Assembly: GCA_050084515.1 (NCBI GenBank)
Contig: CM114274.1
Span: 17,050,001 to 17,114,000 of the forward strand
Origin: Blasia pusilla
Taxonomy: Eukaryota; Marchantiophyta; Marchantiopsida; Blasiales
Length of the DNA stretch: 64,000 nucleotides
Reading direction: 5' to 3'
Positions 12,714 to 24,814 of the stretch are shown piece after piece (within the stretch, counting starts at the first letter, position 1; each line of letters begins with the position of its first letter). Position numbers and translations under genes: made by a program. The notes beneath the pieces were generated by a model, which was not told the origin of the DNA, did not search any database, and worked only from the letters and a program-made list of their open reading frames with translations.

Positions 12714-12796
12714 ATTAGTCCCTTCACTCCCGTGCCATGTAAAATCTCAACAAGATTAGTCCATTCACGGGAGTGAAGGGACTAATCTTGTTGAGA
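12714..12796. repeat. Two interleaved perfect inverted repeats
   Basis: Arms 12714-12734 and 12766-12786 are 21-bp perfect complements (the left arm ends CACTCCCGTG, the right begins CACGGGAGTG). A second pair, 12745-12762 and 12779-12796, is an 18-bp perfect match (TCTCAACAAGATTAGTCC against its complement). The pairs overlap at GGACTAAT, so only one hairpin can form at a time. The right-hand sequence is the start of the adjacent dispersed repeat, so the structure probably arose from a head-to-head insertion of two copies. Confidence 0.8.
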
Positions 12797-13110
12797 CCAA
12801 AAAAATTTCTTGCTGTTCGTAAAATGGAAAACACTTTCTTGCTCCCCCATAAGGAGAAATATTTTCTCATTACCCGGTTGCTGCATGTCAAGCAGAGAGA
12901 TGTTTGCAAATCAAGAAGGCACTCTCCCATAATAACTAGTGGGCAGCCCATGTCATGCACCAGAGTGAAGGGACTAATCTTGTCGCACACAAAAAAATTC
13001 TTGTTACGTGTAGAGGGTGAAATATTTTCTTGGGGTCCAATTGTCACATGTCAAGGAAATAAATATTTACAAATCAAGAAGGCATTCTCGAATAATAATA
13101 TAGGTATGAA
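12775..13110. repeat. Two tandem copies of the dispersed repeat family
   Basis: AGTGAAGGGACTAATCTTGT followed by an A-run and TTTCTTG occurs at about 12774 and again at about 12964. Each copy runs to the family end CACTCTC..ATAATAATATAG or its variant (about 12930 and 13086). The same modules make up the 24.8-25.7 kb array and the 5.97 kb copy. No coding capacity. Confidence 0.65.
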
Positions 13111-14065
13111 CATTAGACAAGTTCCAACCAATGTCCGGGAGAACCGTAGTTATGTGTTGAACTAGCTGGAAGAATTTGAGAATTTCCGGATAGATTTCTT
13201 ACCTATCGGCCCTAAACCGACGATTCAGGCGGGTTTCCCATGTATTTGTATCTATTTAGCGGGCCGAAATGAAAAAAAAATAGAAAATTGCAGTTTGATA
13301 CGGAGCGAACTCACGAAAAACCTCCCCGGAGCCTGGTTCCAACCCAACCTTGCAATCCTCTCGTTAGATCTCTCTTGGCTGCCCGTGCTGCCCGGTCTGG
13401 AAATAAATGCGAGACCGGGTTGACTATTATGGTTTTCGCAGAAAGCCCCCAAATTAGAAGTACGTGAAATGGCCCCGGACATGTGACAGGTGTCGAGCCT
13501 GGAGGTGTTTTCTGAGCTTTGCTCCTCAAAAGGCTCTCTGAATTCGGACGTCGAAGGGTTTGAGAATCGGTAATAATTCCGTTCCCATTAGGAAACGAGG
13601 GCATGTTCTACGAATTCGGCTGAAATCCCTTCGCGACATTTGACGGGATGGTCGATTGTTGGTGTTTTCAAGATGGGTGAATAGAAAGGTCGCGAAGGTT
13701 ACCAGGTTGGAACAGGTCGACATTGGTGAAGGTGTAGTCGCCAGATTCTCTCTCGCACATCCGCACTAACTTGTTCATGTCGTGCCGGGTGAGCGAGCGA
13801 TGATTTGAGTCTCTAGCCTCAACTACTATTTATCTCCAGGATGAATCCATTCGACATAGTGGGATTCTAAAGGAGGGGGCTAGGGAAACATTGAATAGGT
13901 GAGACTTGAAATTTGGAATCAGAATGATATAAGGACGAGTAAGCGACAGTCAGGCGGTGGCATGCTTATTGGAGCTTGACGCGAGAACTCTTGTCCTGGA
14001 TGGAGAAACCCTGATTCGTGCTGATCGCTGGAATTCTTAATTCTGAAGCAATCTTAACAGCGGAG
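13111..14065. promoter_or_regulatory. 5' flank of the FSP1/AIFM2-like gene
   Basis: There is no repeat here and no supported coding frame. It is GC-richer than the DNA before it. It should contain the promoter and 5' UTR of the plus-strand gene starting at 14066. I could not pick a convincing TATA box. Confidence 0.35.
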
Positions 14066-16682
14066 ATGCAGAAAGTAGTGGTGGTTGGAGGTGGTATAGC
14101 AGGCAGTGCCATCGCCAAGGGATTAGAGGATCATGCGGAGGTCACGCTCATTGATCCGTATGATACACAACTGTGTCTCCAAAGAAGTACATTCATTTTC
14201 TCTTTCTAACCTTCTTAGCGCTGTTTAGTTCGAATCCCTGGCACATTTTCGTGTCAAGTACTTGTTACACCGTCTCTTTCCTTAGCACGGTCCAACCAGG
14301 GCAATGCTACAACAAGGGCTAATGAATAAGTACAGTCTCTCCATTCGGCAGTTCGGCTCAGTCAAACTCACTGTGCATGCGCAATTATACCACTGATAGA
14401 TCAACTGTGTTCCTCCTTCCACTGTGCTCGATCCAGTAGCACGATTTTCTATCTCCCCTTAGATCTTTCCGCATTAATAAAATTTGTGAACTTACGTTTA
14501 TCAAATTCATCCTTTCATGCCCTCCTAGAGATTCCGGGGAATTGATGACTCTGTCCCATAAATTTCCCGTGCAACTTGGTCAAAACCTTCTCTACGTTGC
14601 TGATCGCAGTATGAAGCATGAACGTCGAGCTCTTCATTTCCCACAGTTTTGCGGGCGATTACTCGACGTTTTAGGCACTTTGCTTGTTTCCAGCTGGTTA
14701 TTATGAGTCAGAGCGGGTGCAATAAACTCGAGACTTCCCTTCTCGTGAAGGTTTTCAACTGTGTGGATGGCAGGAAGAACTATCTTGAAATTCCGTTTGC
14801 GGCTTGCCGCTCAATTCTGGAACCGAACATGGCAAAGCGCTCTCTCATATTACATTCGGACTACTTGAAGAGGGCAAGATTAGTACAGAGCACTGTCGAA
14901 TCTGCGACAGAGTCACAGGGCGTAACAGCCTCCGGTCTGACTATTTCTTATGACTTCCTAGTAATAGCCACGGGGGGCATATTCCAGACTCCACTTTACA
15001 AGGCAATTTGTTAATATTTGGTTTAGTCATGTTCTAAAAGTAGTTAGTCACATACTAATATAGTTGGATACTAATTTAGTTAGTTAGAAATAATTTAGTG
15101 TTCCTCTATCTTTTTAGGGTAACCTTGAATTAGGGCAATTTTCGAGTTAGGGTTAGCCACCATCTGTTATTTAGGATATGGATTTGTTCAAGAAGATCTA
15201 AGGGCCATAAGTGCTCACCCTGATGTATATAATGTCTCTGTTTAGAGAACAGAAGTCAATTCTACAGCATGCACAGTTTTGATGAGGACTCCTGAGGCTC
15301 TTGGTCCTGCTGCAGAGTGATCAGAGAAAAGGAAGAGGAGATTGAGACTAATTGCTGTGCTTGCTAGAGCCTCACTGGAAGGCAGGTTGTTTTGTCTAGT
15401 ATGCTGATGGAGATTGTTTGTGCTCAATGGTGAGCCATGTCTGATCTCTGAGCTGGTGACATGTGAGGACCTGTAGTGTGAGTGCAAGGTGTGGCTGAGT
15501 AGAATCCTTCTTAGTATCTCTTAGATAATAAGAAGAGTCACATCATGGTAGGGCTCTGATTTGGCAATAGAGATAGGGACTGATTTGCTGATTGTGTACA
15601 AGCTGAAATCATGGATGGTCTAGTTGATGCTAGCTCTGACTTTGTACAAGGAGATACTTTTGCTGGTCAAGCATTTTCTCAGGGAGAACGACTTGAAGAA
15701 TTCCAACAATGTCAGTTTCCACGATTTGTCTGGGTTAATTTGTTTTAGACAGTCCAATGTCCATTTCATTTAAAAAGGCTCAATGCACTGGAGCCAATCG
15801 GAGATCTCTCATTGTATGTACCATGAAAATGTATTCAAGAACAATCTCTATTTCTGAAATACTCACCACCACGTGTTTGTCCGATGCAGTAAGCAAAAAA
15901 TTATTGGAAGCAGAGTCCGTGCTTATCATCGGCGGTGGTCCTGTTGGGGTGGAATTAGCTGGAGAAATTCTTACTGACTTCCCGCAAAAGAAGGTCACGC
16001 TTGTCCACTCTGGTGACCGCTTGATTGAGTTTTTGGGGCCCAAGGCTTCAAAGAAAACTGAGAAGTGGCTCCGGAAGAAAGGTGCAGACGTCATACTCAA
16101 GGACGAGGTTAATGTTTCCAACAGCATCGCTCCTCCGGATTATGAAACCAAGAAACATGTAGAACTTAAAGCGGATGCACATTTCGTTGCCATTAGAAAG
16201 AAGCTGGGAAACCGTTGGATTGAAGCATCTCCATTTCTCAAGGACCTAGTAACTGTGGAAGGGCGACTAAGAGTAGAACACAGTGGAACGCGCCAAGTAC
16301 TTGGTTTTCAAAACATCTTTGCTGCTGGAGACATCACCGACTTCAAGGTATGACGGAGCAAGCCTGTACACACGAAATTAACTGTCACTCTACAATGACT
16401 TGCCTGTGACTTAAATATGAAATTAAGCAAGGTTATCTGGCTGCCAAGCAAGCCGCAGTCGTTGTCAAGAACATCAAGACGATGATGAGGGATCCTTGTG
16501 AGAAGAAGCTTGCGGTTTACAAGTTTCTGGCAACACCCATCGGTATCGTGTCATTGGGGCGTGTACATGCAGTAGCACAGCTCCCTTTCGGCACCATAAT
16601 TGGCCGATTGGCTGGCCTGTTGAAAAGCAAGGATTTGTTCGTTGGAAAATCTAGGGAGGCCCTGGGCATGAAGTTCAAGTGA
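14066..16682 (+). CDS. FSP1/AIFM2-like FAD-dependent NAD(P)H oxidoreductase, 5 exons, about 355 aa
   Basis: Exons: 14066-14157, 14774-14976, 15651-15710, 15890-16347 and 16428-16682 (TGA). The 1068-nt sum keeps phase throughout. The N-terminal dinucleotide fold is VVVVGGGIAGSAIAKGL (residues 4-20). YDFLVIATG is the usual second FAD strand. A second Rossmann motif, SVLIIGGGPVGVELAGEI, starts near 128, and FAAGDITDFK near 262-271 is the C-terminal FAD contact. Length and motif order match plant AIF-homologue/FSP1 proteins, which in animals reduce quinones at membranes and suppress lipid peroxidation; the plant role is inferred. The animal N-terminal myristoylation glycine is absent (MQKVV). Exon 1/2 junction rebuilds DPKNYLEIP across a GT/AG intron. 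The exon 2 end lacks a GT: a GC donor at 14977 keeps phase and gives IATGG-DTFAG. Exon 5 could start slightly upstream. A probable insertion occupies intron 2. Confidence 0.85.
14990..15640. other. Probable insertion in intron 2 of the FSP1-like gene
   Basis: Intron 2 (14977-15650) is the longest in the gene and begins with a non-GT donor. Inside it a TGTTAATATTTGG start at about 15009 and a TATATAAT box near 15224 resemble an LTR, but I found no matching end, primer site or duplication. Identity is unproven. The intron still ends in a good acceptor before 15651. Confidence 0.3.
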
Positions 16683-16783
16683 GCCAGTGGGCGATATTGG
16701 TCTAAAATCTCTTTTCGAAGTGGCTCTTGGTGGCTAGGAAGGCACAAAGAAGCACTGATCCTTCCTCTCTCTCTCTGGTCTCG

Positions 16784-17275
16784 AGCACCGTCCAACCAGG
16801 ACGCGGGGTCTATGGTCGCAAGGCTACGACAGGCACCACTTAATGAGTACATTCTCTCTCTCTCTTGAAAGTAGATGGTGTGGTGAAGAGTGTCTTGGTT
16901 GACAGTTGGAAGCTCCGCACAAACACGTTGTCTCCTTCTTCACTTGCTTCTCTCTCTACACCCATCCCAGTCTCAAGCACCGTCCAACCAGGGCGCGGGG
17001 TCTATGGTCGCAAGGCTACGACAGGCACTACTTAATGAGTACAGTCTCATGGAAGTTATGGCAATAGGCCCCCAACAAAGCGAAGGCAACTTTTCACTTT
17101 CTACTGAAGGTATTTGATGTTACTGAAGAAGCACGTACTACTAGAACTTTCCGACGTATTACATATTCCTTCCATCTCACATCCCAGCCCAAAGGAAGAC
17201 TCTGCAAACAGTGTGTAACGGGGTCGATGGACATAAGATTACAAGGATACACCAATTAGTATCTCTCTGGTTAAG
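16784..17275. repeat. Three diverged copies of a short repeat (about 75 bp) downstream of the FSP1-like gene
   Basis: A unit starting CACCGTCCAACCAGG, with GGGGTCTATGGTCGCAAGG in the middle and ending AATGAGTACA plus CT runs, is found at about 16787-16862 and 16978-17048. A more diverged copy (GGGGTCGATGGACATAAGA) is at about 17220-17265. Another diverged copy lies inside intron 1 of the gene at about 14285-14342. This is probably a short non-autonomous or SINE-like repeat. I see no tRNA-type promoter. Confidence 0.55.
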
Positions 17276-17797
17276 ATAGGGACACAATTAACGTCCGAGA
17301 CACTTAAAAGAATTCAATCTGCTACGCGGACACGTTCGAGAAAAATTTTGTACAACATTCCCCTTCGATCTCAAAACTCTGGTCATCATGCTGGCCCAAA
17401 ACTGTAGCGTTCATCTTTCGTGGGTCAAGAATGCAGCGATGATGGTTGAGGCCCATCATTCCAAATATCAACTCAATCACAGCTTCTCAAGCGGCACTCA
17501 AACACCCCAAAAAGTTGAAAACAACAGATTGGAACTTGCAATCAGGAATACCTCGTGTGTGTTTTCTTTTAAGTCAGGTGATTTCGCTTACAACTTTTTT
17601 CCAAATTTTCAGTTGAGGACGTCTTTTAAGAATCATCAATTTTAAGAATGAATATCATGGCATTTTTATAATTCTCAACTTCTGTGGATTACTTTTAAGT
17701 TGTTGAATACATTTTAAGATTCCCTCACCTACCCCCCAGGATGCCAGTGGATACCATTTGCGCTATTAGGGTTGCTCAATCCTGCCCCAGGCGGATC
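17276..17797. other. Spacer, no gene
   Basis: One open plus frame lies at 17388-17645, but it has no recognisable motif and average composition. I do not call it a gene. Confidence 0.35.
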
Positions 17798-18033
17798 CCT
17801 CGCGCCTATTCATCCTCGGGTTAGCTAACCCAAGATTAGACTCATGCAAAGGGCTCGTGCAAAACTAGCCTTCCTGAGCAAGCTCGAACCTGAGTGCACA
17901 ATCCACTCCACTAGAATTCTGCATGTCAGGCATGGTATTAATAAACATTTTAATTTGCTACCTAAAATAGAACCCGAGACGTCAGAATCTTGACCTCGGA
18001 TTAGTTAACTCGAGGATGAATAGGCGCGAGGGG
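17798..18033. mobile_element. MITE-like element with long terminal inverted repeats
   Basis: The left arm at about 17798-17830 (CCTCGCGCCTATTCATCCTC, then GGGTTAGCTAACC) is the near-perfect complement of the right arm at about 17999-18033 (GGATTAGTTAACTCGAGGAT, then GAATAGGCGCGAGG). The unit is about 236 bp and has no coding capacity. The exact ends and any target duplication are unclear because the flanks share a few more bases (GCGGATC). Confidence 0.65.
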
Positions 18034-18059
18034 CGGATCGAGTGGAGCGAAGAGGTCTG

Positions 18060-19590
18060 TGGAGGGAAGAAACCACTATTTGGTCCACATGAGTGGATTT
18101 CACTTACTACAGTATGGAAGTGAAGACTTGGGATGTAGGAATTCTAATTTATCATTTTCTATTTACCCAGATTAGTTAGCATGTACGTGCTTGCGCACGA
18201 AAATCAATTTCCTAATAATTTATAAAATTTTAATTTTAATAATGTAAGTAAAAAAATTTTAATATTAAAAATAAAAAAATTTCACAGTTAAATAATACTC
18301 AGTTCTTCTAAATAATCTTATTCTTCCATAAAAATTCGAATAATATCCTATTTGTCCTCTTCTATTATTCCAACCAGAAATAATATATATTGGCTAAAGT
18401 TTTAGTTAATATATTCATTTTTAGTTTCCCAAATATCAAATATGAATCAACATGGTATTGAAAAAAATAATCAGGTTATTCAGTTAAAATTTTAATATAA
18501 TTTTTATTTTCTGAAATCTTAGAAGAGTAATAATATTCCATTCTTCAATTAAAATTTTGAATGATGTTATCCTAATTTCCTAAAAAAATTACCTTCCATA
18601 AAATTTAATCACTTATTTTTGCACTATTAAAATTCACTTTCTCTTCCTATCAAATAGAAATTAGGATATAAATTATTTTTATTTCTTACTTCTTAATAAT
18701 TCTACTTTATTATCACTTGAGATTACCCATTTAAATTAATTAAATTACTGATTGATCAATAAGAAATTTGCTCCATTCCATTCCAATTCGTTCTCATCTA
18801 ATATGATTCAAACAACGGAATTTTATAGTGTTATTATTTTATCTTATTATCCCAGACTTATTTTTTACAAAGTGATAAATTTAACTCGAAGTGTTACTAG
18901 TTCATCTTATTATCCCAGATCCATCTTTATAGAAAATGACAAGTTTTCCTGGAGATCCTTCCTTCAATCATCTGGGTCCTATTACAATGCGTACTTCAAT
19001 CACTACTTTACCAGCGTTCTTCACCATGGCGGAGTCCTCTTGAACTGGAAGGAACCAAAGCATGTTCCAATGCACTGGTAGATTAAAACTTGGTCAATGT
19101 AACTTGATCCCAAACCTCTTAGCTTAGAAGGCTCGCTTCATTTGTGGAGAGACATCCCGTGGTTTTGCACTTGATGATGTTTCCCACATCGATAATTCCA
19201 CCTCTCCTTGCCATCAGCTGTGACGAGCAGTTTAACGGCAGCCAGCATCACCAATTTAGGCGATAGCCCCTAAATATGATGACCCTACTATGAACACTGA
19301 AAATGCAGGCATCAACCGTAGACAGGCAGCACTCAGTAGGGCCAGAGACCCGAGACCAAGGGGCCAAGAGGTCTGGTGGGAGGGGGGAGGGATTGCAGTA
19401 CATTTGCACATCTCCACAAGAGAAAACTCAGATTCTCACATAAGGATACAGCTCATTCCGTGAAATAAACACTTGCACACAATGAACATTTGAGTCGCTT
19501 ATTATCACCAAAACATCTGCCACAAGAGGCAATATCCCTCGATGCCATATCTCAATTCATTGATTGTAAAACATACATCGGTAGACTTTA
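18060..19590. other. AT-rich spacer, no gene recognised
   Basis: 18180-18760 is strongly AT-rich. A plus frame at 18752-19081 has no known motif. The part from about 19100 to 19590 is probably the 3' UTR and terminator region of the pinin gene on the minus strand. Confidence 0.4.
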
Positions 19591-19593
19591 CCA

Positions 19594-22500
19594 TTACCTA
19601 TCTTCTATATCATCATCATCACCACTACCATAACCCCTAACATCCTTCAAGGCCCCAGGCTCTTCTCTCTCCTTTCTATCCACAACCTCCTCTTGATCCT
19701 TATCTTCCATCACCACACCAAGAAGCGCACCATCACCCATGACATCCTCCCTCTGATCTCCTTTTGTATCTGACACTCTGCTCTCTCGCCACCCATGCTT
19801 CCTGGGGTCTCTCTCATCATCACCAACACCATCACCATCACCTATATCATACCCCGTACTACTCGGGGCATCATTGACATTACCCAGATGGGTGCCTGAT
19901 TGCCATCTCTCAATGTCCACTTCCACCTTAGTCAGATGTTCCTCAGTAGCTTGTCTCTGATATTCTGTCAGCTCTGCTCTGCACTTAGTTTTCCATTCAG
20001 CCAACTCCTGCATTCAGGGATATGAGGACCGGATCAGAAACACATAGATACACCATCCCACTGATGGGCATAAATGAAGTAACTCCCAAACTTCTTACAG
20101 ATATCAACAGCCAGTCTCACGTACCTCTTTACGACCCTCGAGCAATTTTTCAGTTTCCTCTGATGGTTTAGCAGGCATGTAAAATATACCTGGTTCATCC
20201 TTTGTCCTACACAGTACCAGAAATAAGTCAGTATATGTATCAACCTGTCACAGCCAGCATAAAATTGCTGTGTCAAGGGAACAGAGATAACATACCATGA
20301 TAACAATTTTGCCTCCACGAAAAAAGCTTCTAGGAACAGCTATTCACTGTTTCACCATAAGCATTAAATGACCTGCGCCTTCCTTTTTTCCTCTTAGATC
20401 TAGAGAATTACTGTATCCAAACTTGACAGTGACAGAGATACATCTAACCTTAAGAATGAGCATAACTTCTTGTGGTGATCTGTCCATTGTAAGAAAAGCA
20501 ACTCCAACTGCTTCTCTTCTGCTTTTGCAGCTAATCGGGCTCGCAAGACCTGAACAAGTAGAGAAGAAAAAGAAGATATTCCCATAATTGTTTCCTACAG
20601 ACAAAGTCTCAAAAAGATCCATTTACTGTCACTCATCTTGCAATTGCTCAAGTCACAGAAGACTAAACAACATCAAGAAGTAATGAAATCTAGCTGGACA
20701 ACATACGAAACCCCGCCTAGACCATTTCTCATACTGTAAGCCAAGGATTATAGACCCACCAGCACCTCCATCATCTGAACACGTTCGCAGTATCTGTTGA
20801 CTGAAACCAAGAAGTTCGCCACCACGGAATAGAAATGATGCTAACAAAATAGATGTGATTTATGACAATACTCTTACCAGGTCTCGCCTTCTCTTCCCAG
20901 CAAGCTGCTCGCGCTCCTGCTGACGTAACCGCTCACTTTCTTCCTGGGCCCTCTGCTCTGCCTGCACTTTCACCAAATGAATACTTATATGTTTGAATTT
21001 AGCATGAGGCGGGGAAAGGTATCGTGTCTCAATGTATAAAACATGATGAGTTTGAATCCTATTCGAATGCTAGAATGTCAAATATTCTTCACAGAAAGGC
21101 ATAAACTCTAAATAATCAGCTGCCCACCCTGAGCACTTCTGTCCTACCCTTTTTTGTGAAGTTGAGCGGCGCATGAAAGCCTCTGAACCTGAGAGTTTCT
21201 GGTCCTCTTGCCTGAATTTCTGCACAGGATGCACAAATTTTCCTGCTATCAATTATTGCAAGGCAGCTGCTTTTGTATTACATGCAAATCTTTCACACCT
21301 TGAAAATCATATGCACAAAGGCAACCACTCAATTATCTGTTAGTCCAAGATTTTGTACCTCAAGTGTCCCTAAAAGTGCTCCAAACATCCGACGATTTCT
21401 TTTGGCAACATTTGGATCATCTATTTTGGGTATCACTCTGGGAAGTGGTTCTATGTAGTGGTTTTCCTCCTCCTGCCAAATCGAAACACGTTACAACAGT
21501 CAGGATCTACTTTCCTCCCACGTTGACCTAAATGTGGGCACATTCTTCTACCATTGATGCAGAAAAGTGGAACAAAAGCTTGACTAGAGAATTAGTCATA
21601 GATTGCCAGTTTGTAAAGTTCACAAAGCTAGGCACGAACAAGGTTGCAACTCCTTACCCCAACATCTCCATCTGTTGCCCCTCTCAAGTCTCTTTTCCCA
21701 CTGCCATGCCCGCGTAGCAAGGGTCGCTTGTGATCATCCTCTTGTTCTCCATACCTTTTCCCATCTTTCTCCTCATGCAGCTCATCAAATTCCTCTTTTT
21801 GGGGTTCTGTGGCATCATCATCTCCTTCCACCTTCATTGTAGTAACAAGACCCGAGGGGATCATCCATCCACCAGAAGACAAGTTAGATACTGATTTGCA
21901 CAATTAACCAGACACATAAGGACCAGTTGATTGAAATTAACACAGGCAAGACATGCACCAAAATTTTGTAAAACTTTTAGGGGGAAAAGATTGCATCCAG
22001 TAAGAATTGAAGTTTTACTTGCCACATAGCCTACATGATAACAAATCGATTATCTTCATCACAAACCTACTCAAAGTTTGCCGAGATAGTAACAATGAAA
22101 ATGTGAATGCTACCGCCTTCTCTTATTATGTGATTTGTGTCCAACACAAAGACTCACTCACCATCAGGTGACTACAGAAGTTAGGTCTGCTTCCAGGGAG
22201 CCCTACTCACACCTGCAAGGCAAATTAGAATTGACATTCTAACATACTTACCCTGACAACAGCGGACAGCAATCGTTTCTTAGTTGGTGGCTGTTCGTTG
22301 GAGTCTACAGTATCTCCCTGCATTCATCATTTCACACAACATTGCAACTCAGACAAACTGGGAATTCCATAATCCACACATTGACCTGGACATCAAACAA
22401 ATTCTCAGGAGGAATTATGACCATTCAGAGGATGTACTGTCTCTTAGCATGATAACATCAACAGAGACTAATCTTCATGACAGAAGTTGAGAGAACACAA

Positions 22501-23945
22501 TTTAACAACCAACATATTTAAGGCTCTTCTTCCTCTTACCCTTCGTGTGGCTCCACGTTGAGGTAAGCCACGACCAAGGAGCCGTTGAGGCCCAGCCCCA
22601 GTTCCACCAACACGAATGCCTGTTCCTATGGAGGGTCCCTTTCGAAGTCCCCTTGGATCCCGCAACCTTTCTGTCAGCTACTCCAAAAGAACAAGACCAC
22701 AAAGTCACTCACATTATTCTTACTCCCCCAAAAAGTCATAGGCATCATCGTCCGTGGATGACAAGACTGTAGAAATGTGGGGGAAAGGTGAAACCCACAA
22801 TTAACCCTAGCACCCAAGGCTGGACGAGCCAGGTCACGCTAGACCGAATCAAACAAATCCCAGATTTCACAACCACCAACAATACAAAAAGTGTATTGTT
22901 TACGGTATATTCTCTAAACGAAGAATACACCAAAAACAGTCTCACAGGTACTGCCATCGTTGATTCACATTTTCTGCATATTTGTCTACTACTCCGACCC
23001 CTACTAAAATTATCCCGGCAATCCCAACACTTTGAAAACGCGACACTACACCGATTGGATACAAATTGCTTATGAACAAAGGAGACCCATTACAAGACGA
23101 CTGACTGCGCAAAAGTATCCCAACAGGCCCATCATCTTTAATTCCCGCGGTGGCTACGTCCGGTTTGTTACAAGTTCACATTCGCATTGTCCCACCTTTC
23201 AGTCTCTCTAAGAACATGCATAGAAAAAAGTGGGCCACAATGTAGGGTTGAGAGAGGATGCAGTAAGTTGTCCTTAGCGATCGAAACCACTTAACCAAAG
23301 AAATCACCATAATGAGAAATCACGTCAAAAATTTTGTCGGGGCGACTTCGAAATTCCATCTACCAGTCGTTATCTTCTTTGCTTCCGGCATACTTCTAAT
23401 CTCGATGCCTCAAGCTAAGCTGCAAGGGCTCTAATCGAGGAAGATACATGGGATAGAAATCATGCTTTTGTTGTCGTATGCCTTCCAAACTGACAAGAAG
23501 AGATGATGAAGTGCGAATCCTAGGTTTGAAGGTGCGAGGAGTATGAGAAGAGAGAAAGACAGAAAGAGAGGATTCGGCAAGGTTCCACTGGAATTCCACA
23601 GGAAAACTGGCGAAAGAAGTCTCGAACCTTGACGCGGAAAGATCGACGGAGCCCAGCGGACTACGATTCGAATGAGGGACGATAGCTTCTCGATGAAGTC
23701 TCACATATGTTCAGTAATGTAGAGTTACACGGCCCTACTACAATCATACGTAAAGATTTGACACATAGCTCGAATGGAAGGGAAGTTACCACGGGAGGCT
23801 TAAAGGCTCCACACAGGAAAATTCAACAGGGAACTCGCACAGGTGGCTGCCGTACCTCCCGTTGCTGCCGATTAAGTTCATCAATTTCACGGCGTAGATC
23901 TTCAGCAGATTTCTCTACAACATGATCGACCATCGCTCCAGCCAT
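19594..23945 (-). CDS. Pinin-like nuclear protein (pinin/SDK/memA family), 10 exons, 444 aa
   Basis: Minus-strand exons from 5' to 3': 23945-23856, 22677-22540, 22317-22252, 21831-21658, 21472-21359, 21219-21148, 20961-20878, 20549-20449, 20206-20125, 20007-19594 (TAA). Every junction is GT/AG and the 1335 nt stay in phase. The N-terminus MAGAMVDHVVEKSAEDLRRE with ELNRQQRE, joined to LTERLRDPRGLRKG, is typical of plant pinins. The core domain (about residues 175-335) reads NRRMFGALLGTLE, KFRQEDQKLSGSEAFMRRS, LLFLQWTDHHKKL, TKDEPGIFYMPAKPSEETE and EWKTKCRAELTEYQRQATEE. The tail is acidic with a Gly/Asp run. Pinin acts in the nucleus with the exon-junction and splicing machinery; this role is inferred from family. 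The start was chosen as the first ATG before the conserved helix. The reading frame stays open upstream, so a slightly longer N-terminus cannot be excluded. Confidence 0.93.
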
Positions 23946-24760
23946 CCGAGCTCCTCGCCCCTCAACAAGCGGAATCAATTTTATTCCTGTTCCTGTGCAC
24001 GGAAATGTCCAGAGTAAGAACTAAACACAAACAACGTTCCCCCTTGTCTCCTCCCCACACCAATTTCGGATGAGCTGAATTCCCGATAGCTCCTTCTCTC
24101 CATTAAAGCTCCTTCTCTCTCTCTATCTCTATCTCTCTCTCTCTCACACACACAAGATCAAGAAGCACAATACTCAAACGAGTACCATTTCACAGAACCA
24201 CCCTCAGTTCAGCCATGTCACAACTTTCATAAACTCTTCAAGCCGTCCCAACCAGCTCACTTCCAGGCCCTACACGCTCCTCCAACCCAGGGGCAACTTC
24301 CAGTTGCATTCGAGTATATTCACTATTTCTTGACGCGGGTCCAAGCGGCGACTATCTCGGAACACCTCAAAGCGACCCATGAATATTTTACCCTACTCGC
24401 AGCGCTCACAGAACTATCTAGATGTCTTTGCTATGGCCCAGCAAACTTCTAGAAAACCCGGCTCCTAATTTGCCCTCGCAAATTTAGGGTTTGATCCGGG
24501 ATCGTCGCCCGTCTGGACTCCCGCTGAACTGAATGTGCAGGGAACTGTTCGTTTTCTCCTCCCGGGAATTAGAAACGCCGGTGGCCTGTGACGATGAAAA
24601 CTAGGGTGCTACAAAAATCGGCAGGCCACTTCACCACAAAATTGGAAAATTAACCGGTGTGGAGCCCTTTGAGAGGGTTGGGGAGAAAATAACCATCGAA
24701 TATGTGTGAGGTTAGGCTTGATGGAAAAAAAATTTGTGAGGATTGGAAATCAATTTAAAT
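23946..24760 (-). promoter_or_regulatory. 5' flank of the pinin-like gene with a CT microsatellite
   Basis: This region lies upstream of the pinin start codon on the minus strand. It carries a pyrimidine microsatellite (CTCT with ATCT interruptions, then CACACA) at about 24114-24152, which would be a GA tract in the transcribed direction. Such tracts are common in plant 5' UTRs. No TATA box was assigned. Confidence 0.4.
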
Positions 24761-24814
24761 TATCAACCTTTATTTATATATATTAACTAACTAATTAATA
24801 GGAGTTCGTGCATC

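Noticed and set aside
14226-14246. tRNA-like box (TTCGAATCCC) in intron 1 of the FSP1-like gene
   Set aside because: No matching upstream box A or cloverleaf could be built around it.
20344-20622. A separate small gene within the pinin locus
   Set aside because: It overlaps exon 8 of the pinin gene in another frame, and splicing and codon phase support the pinin exon.
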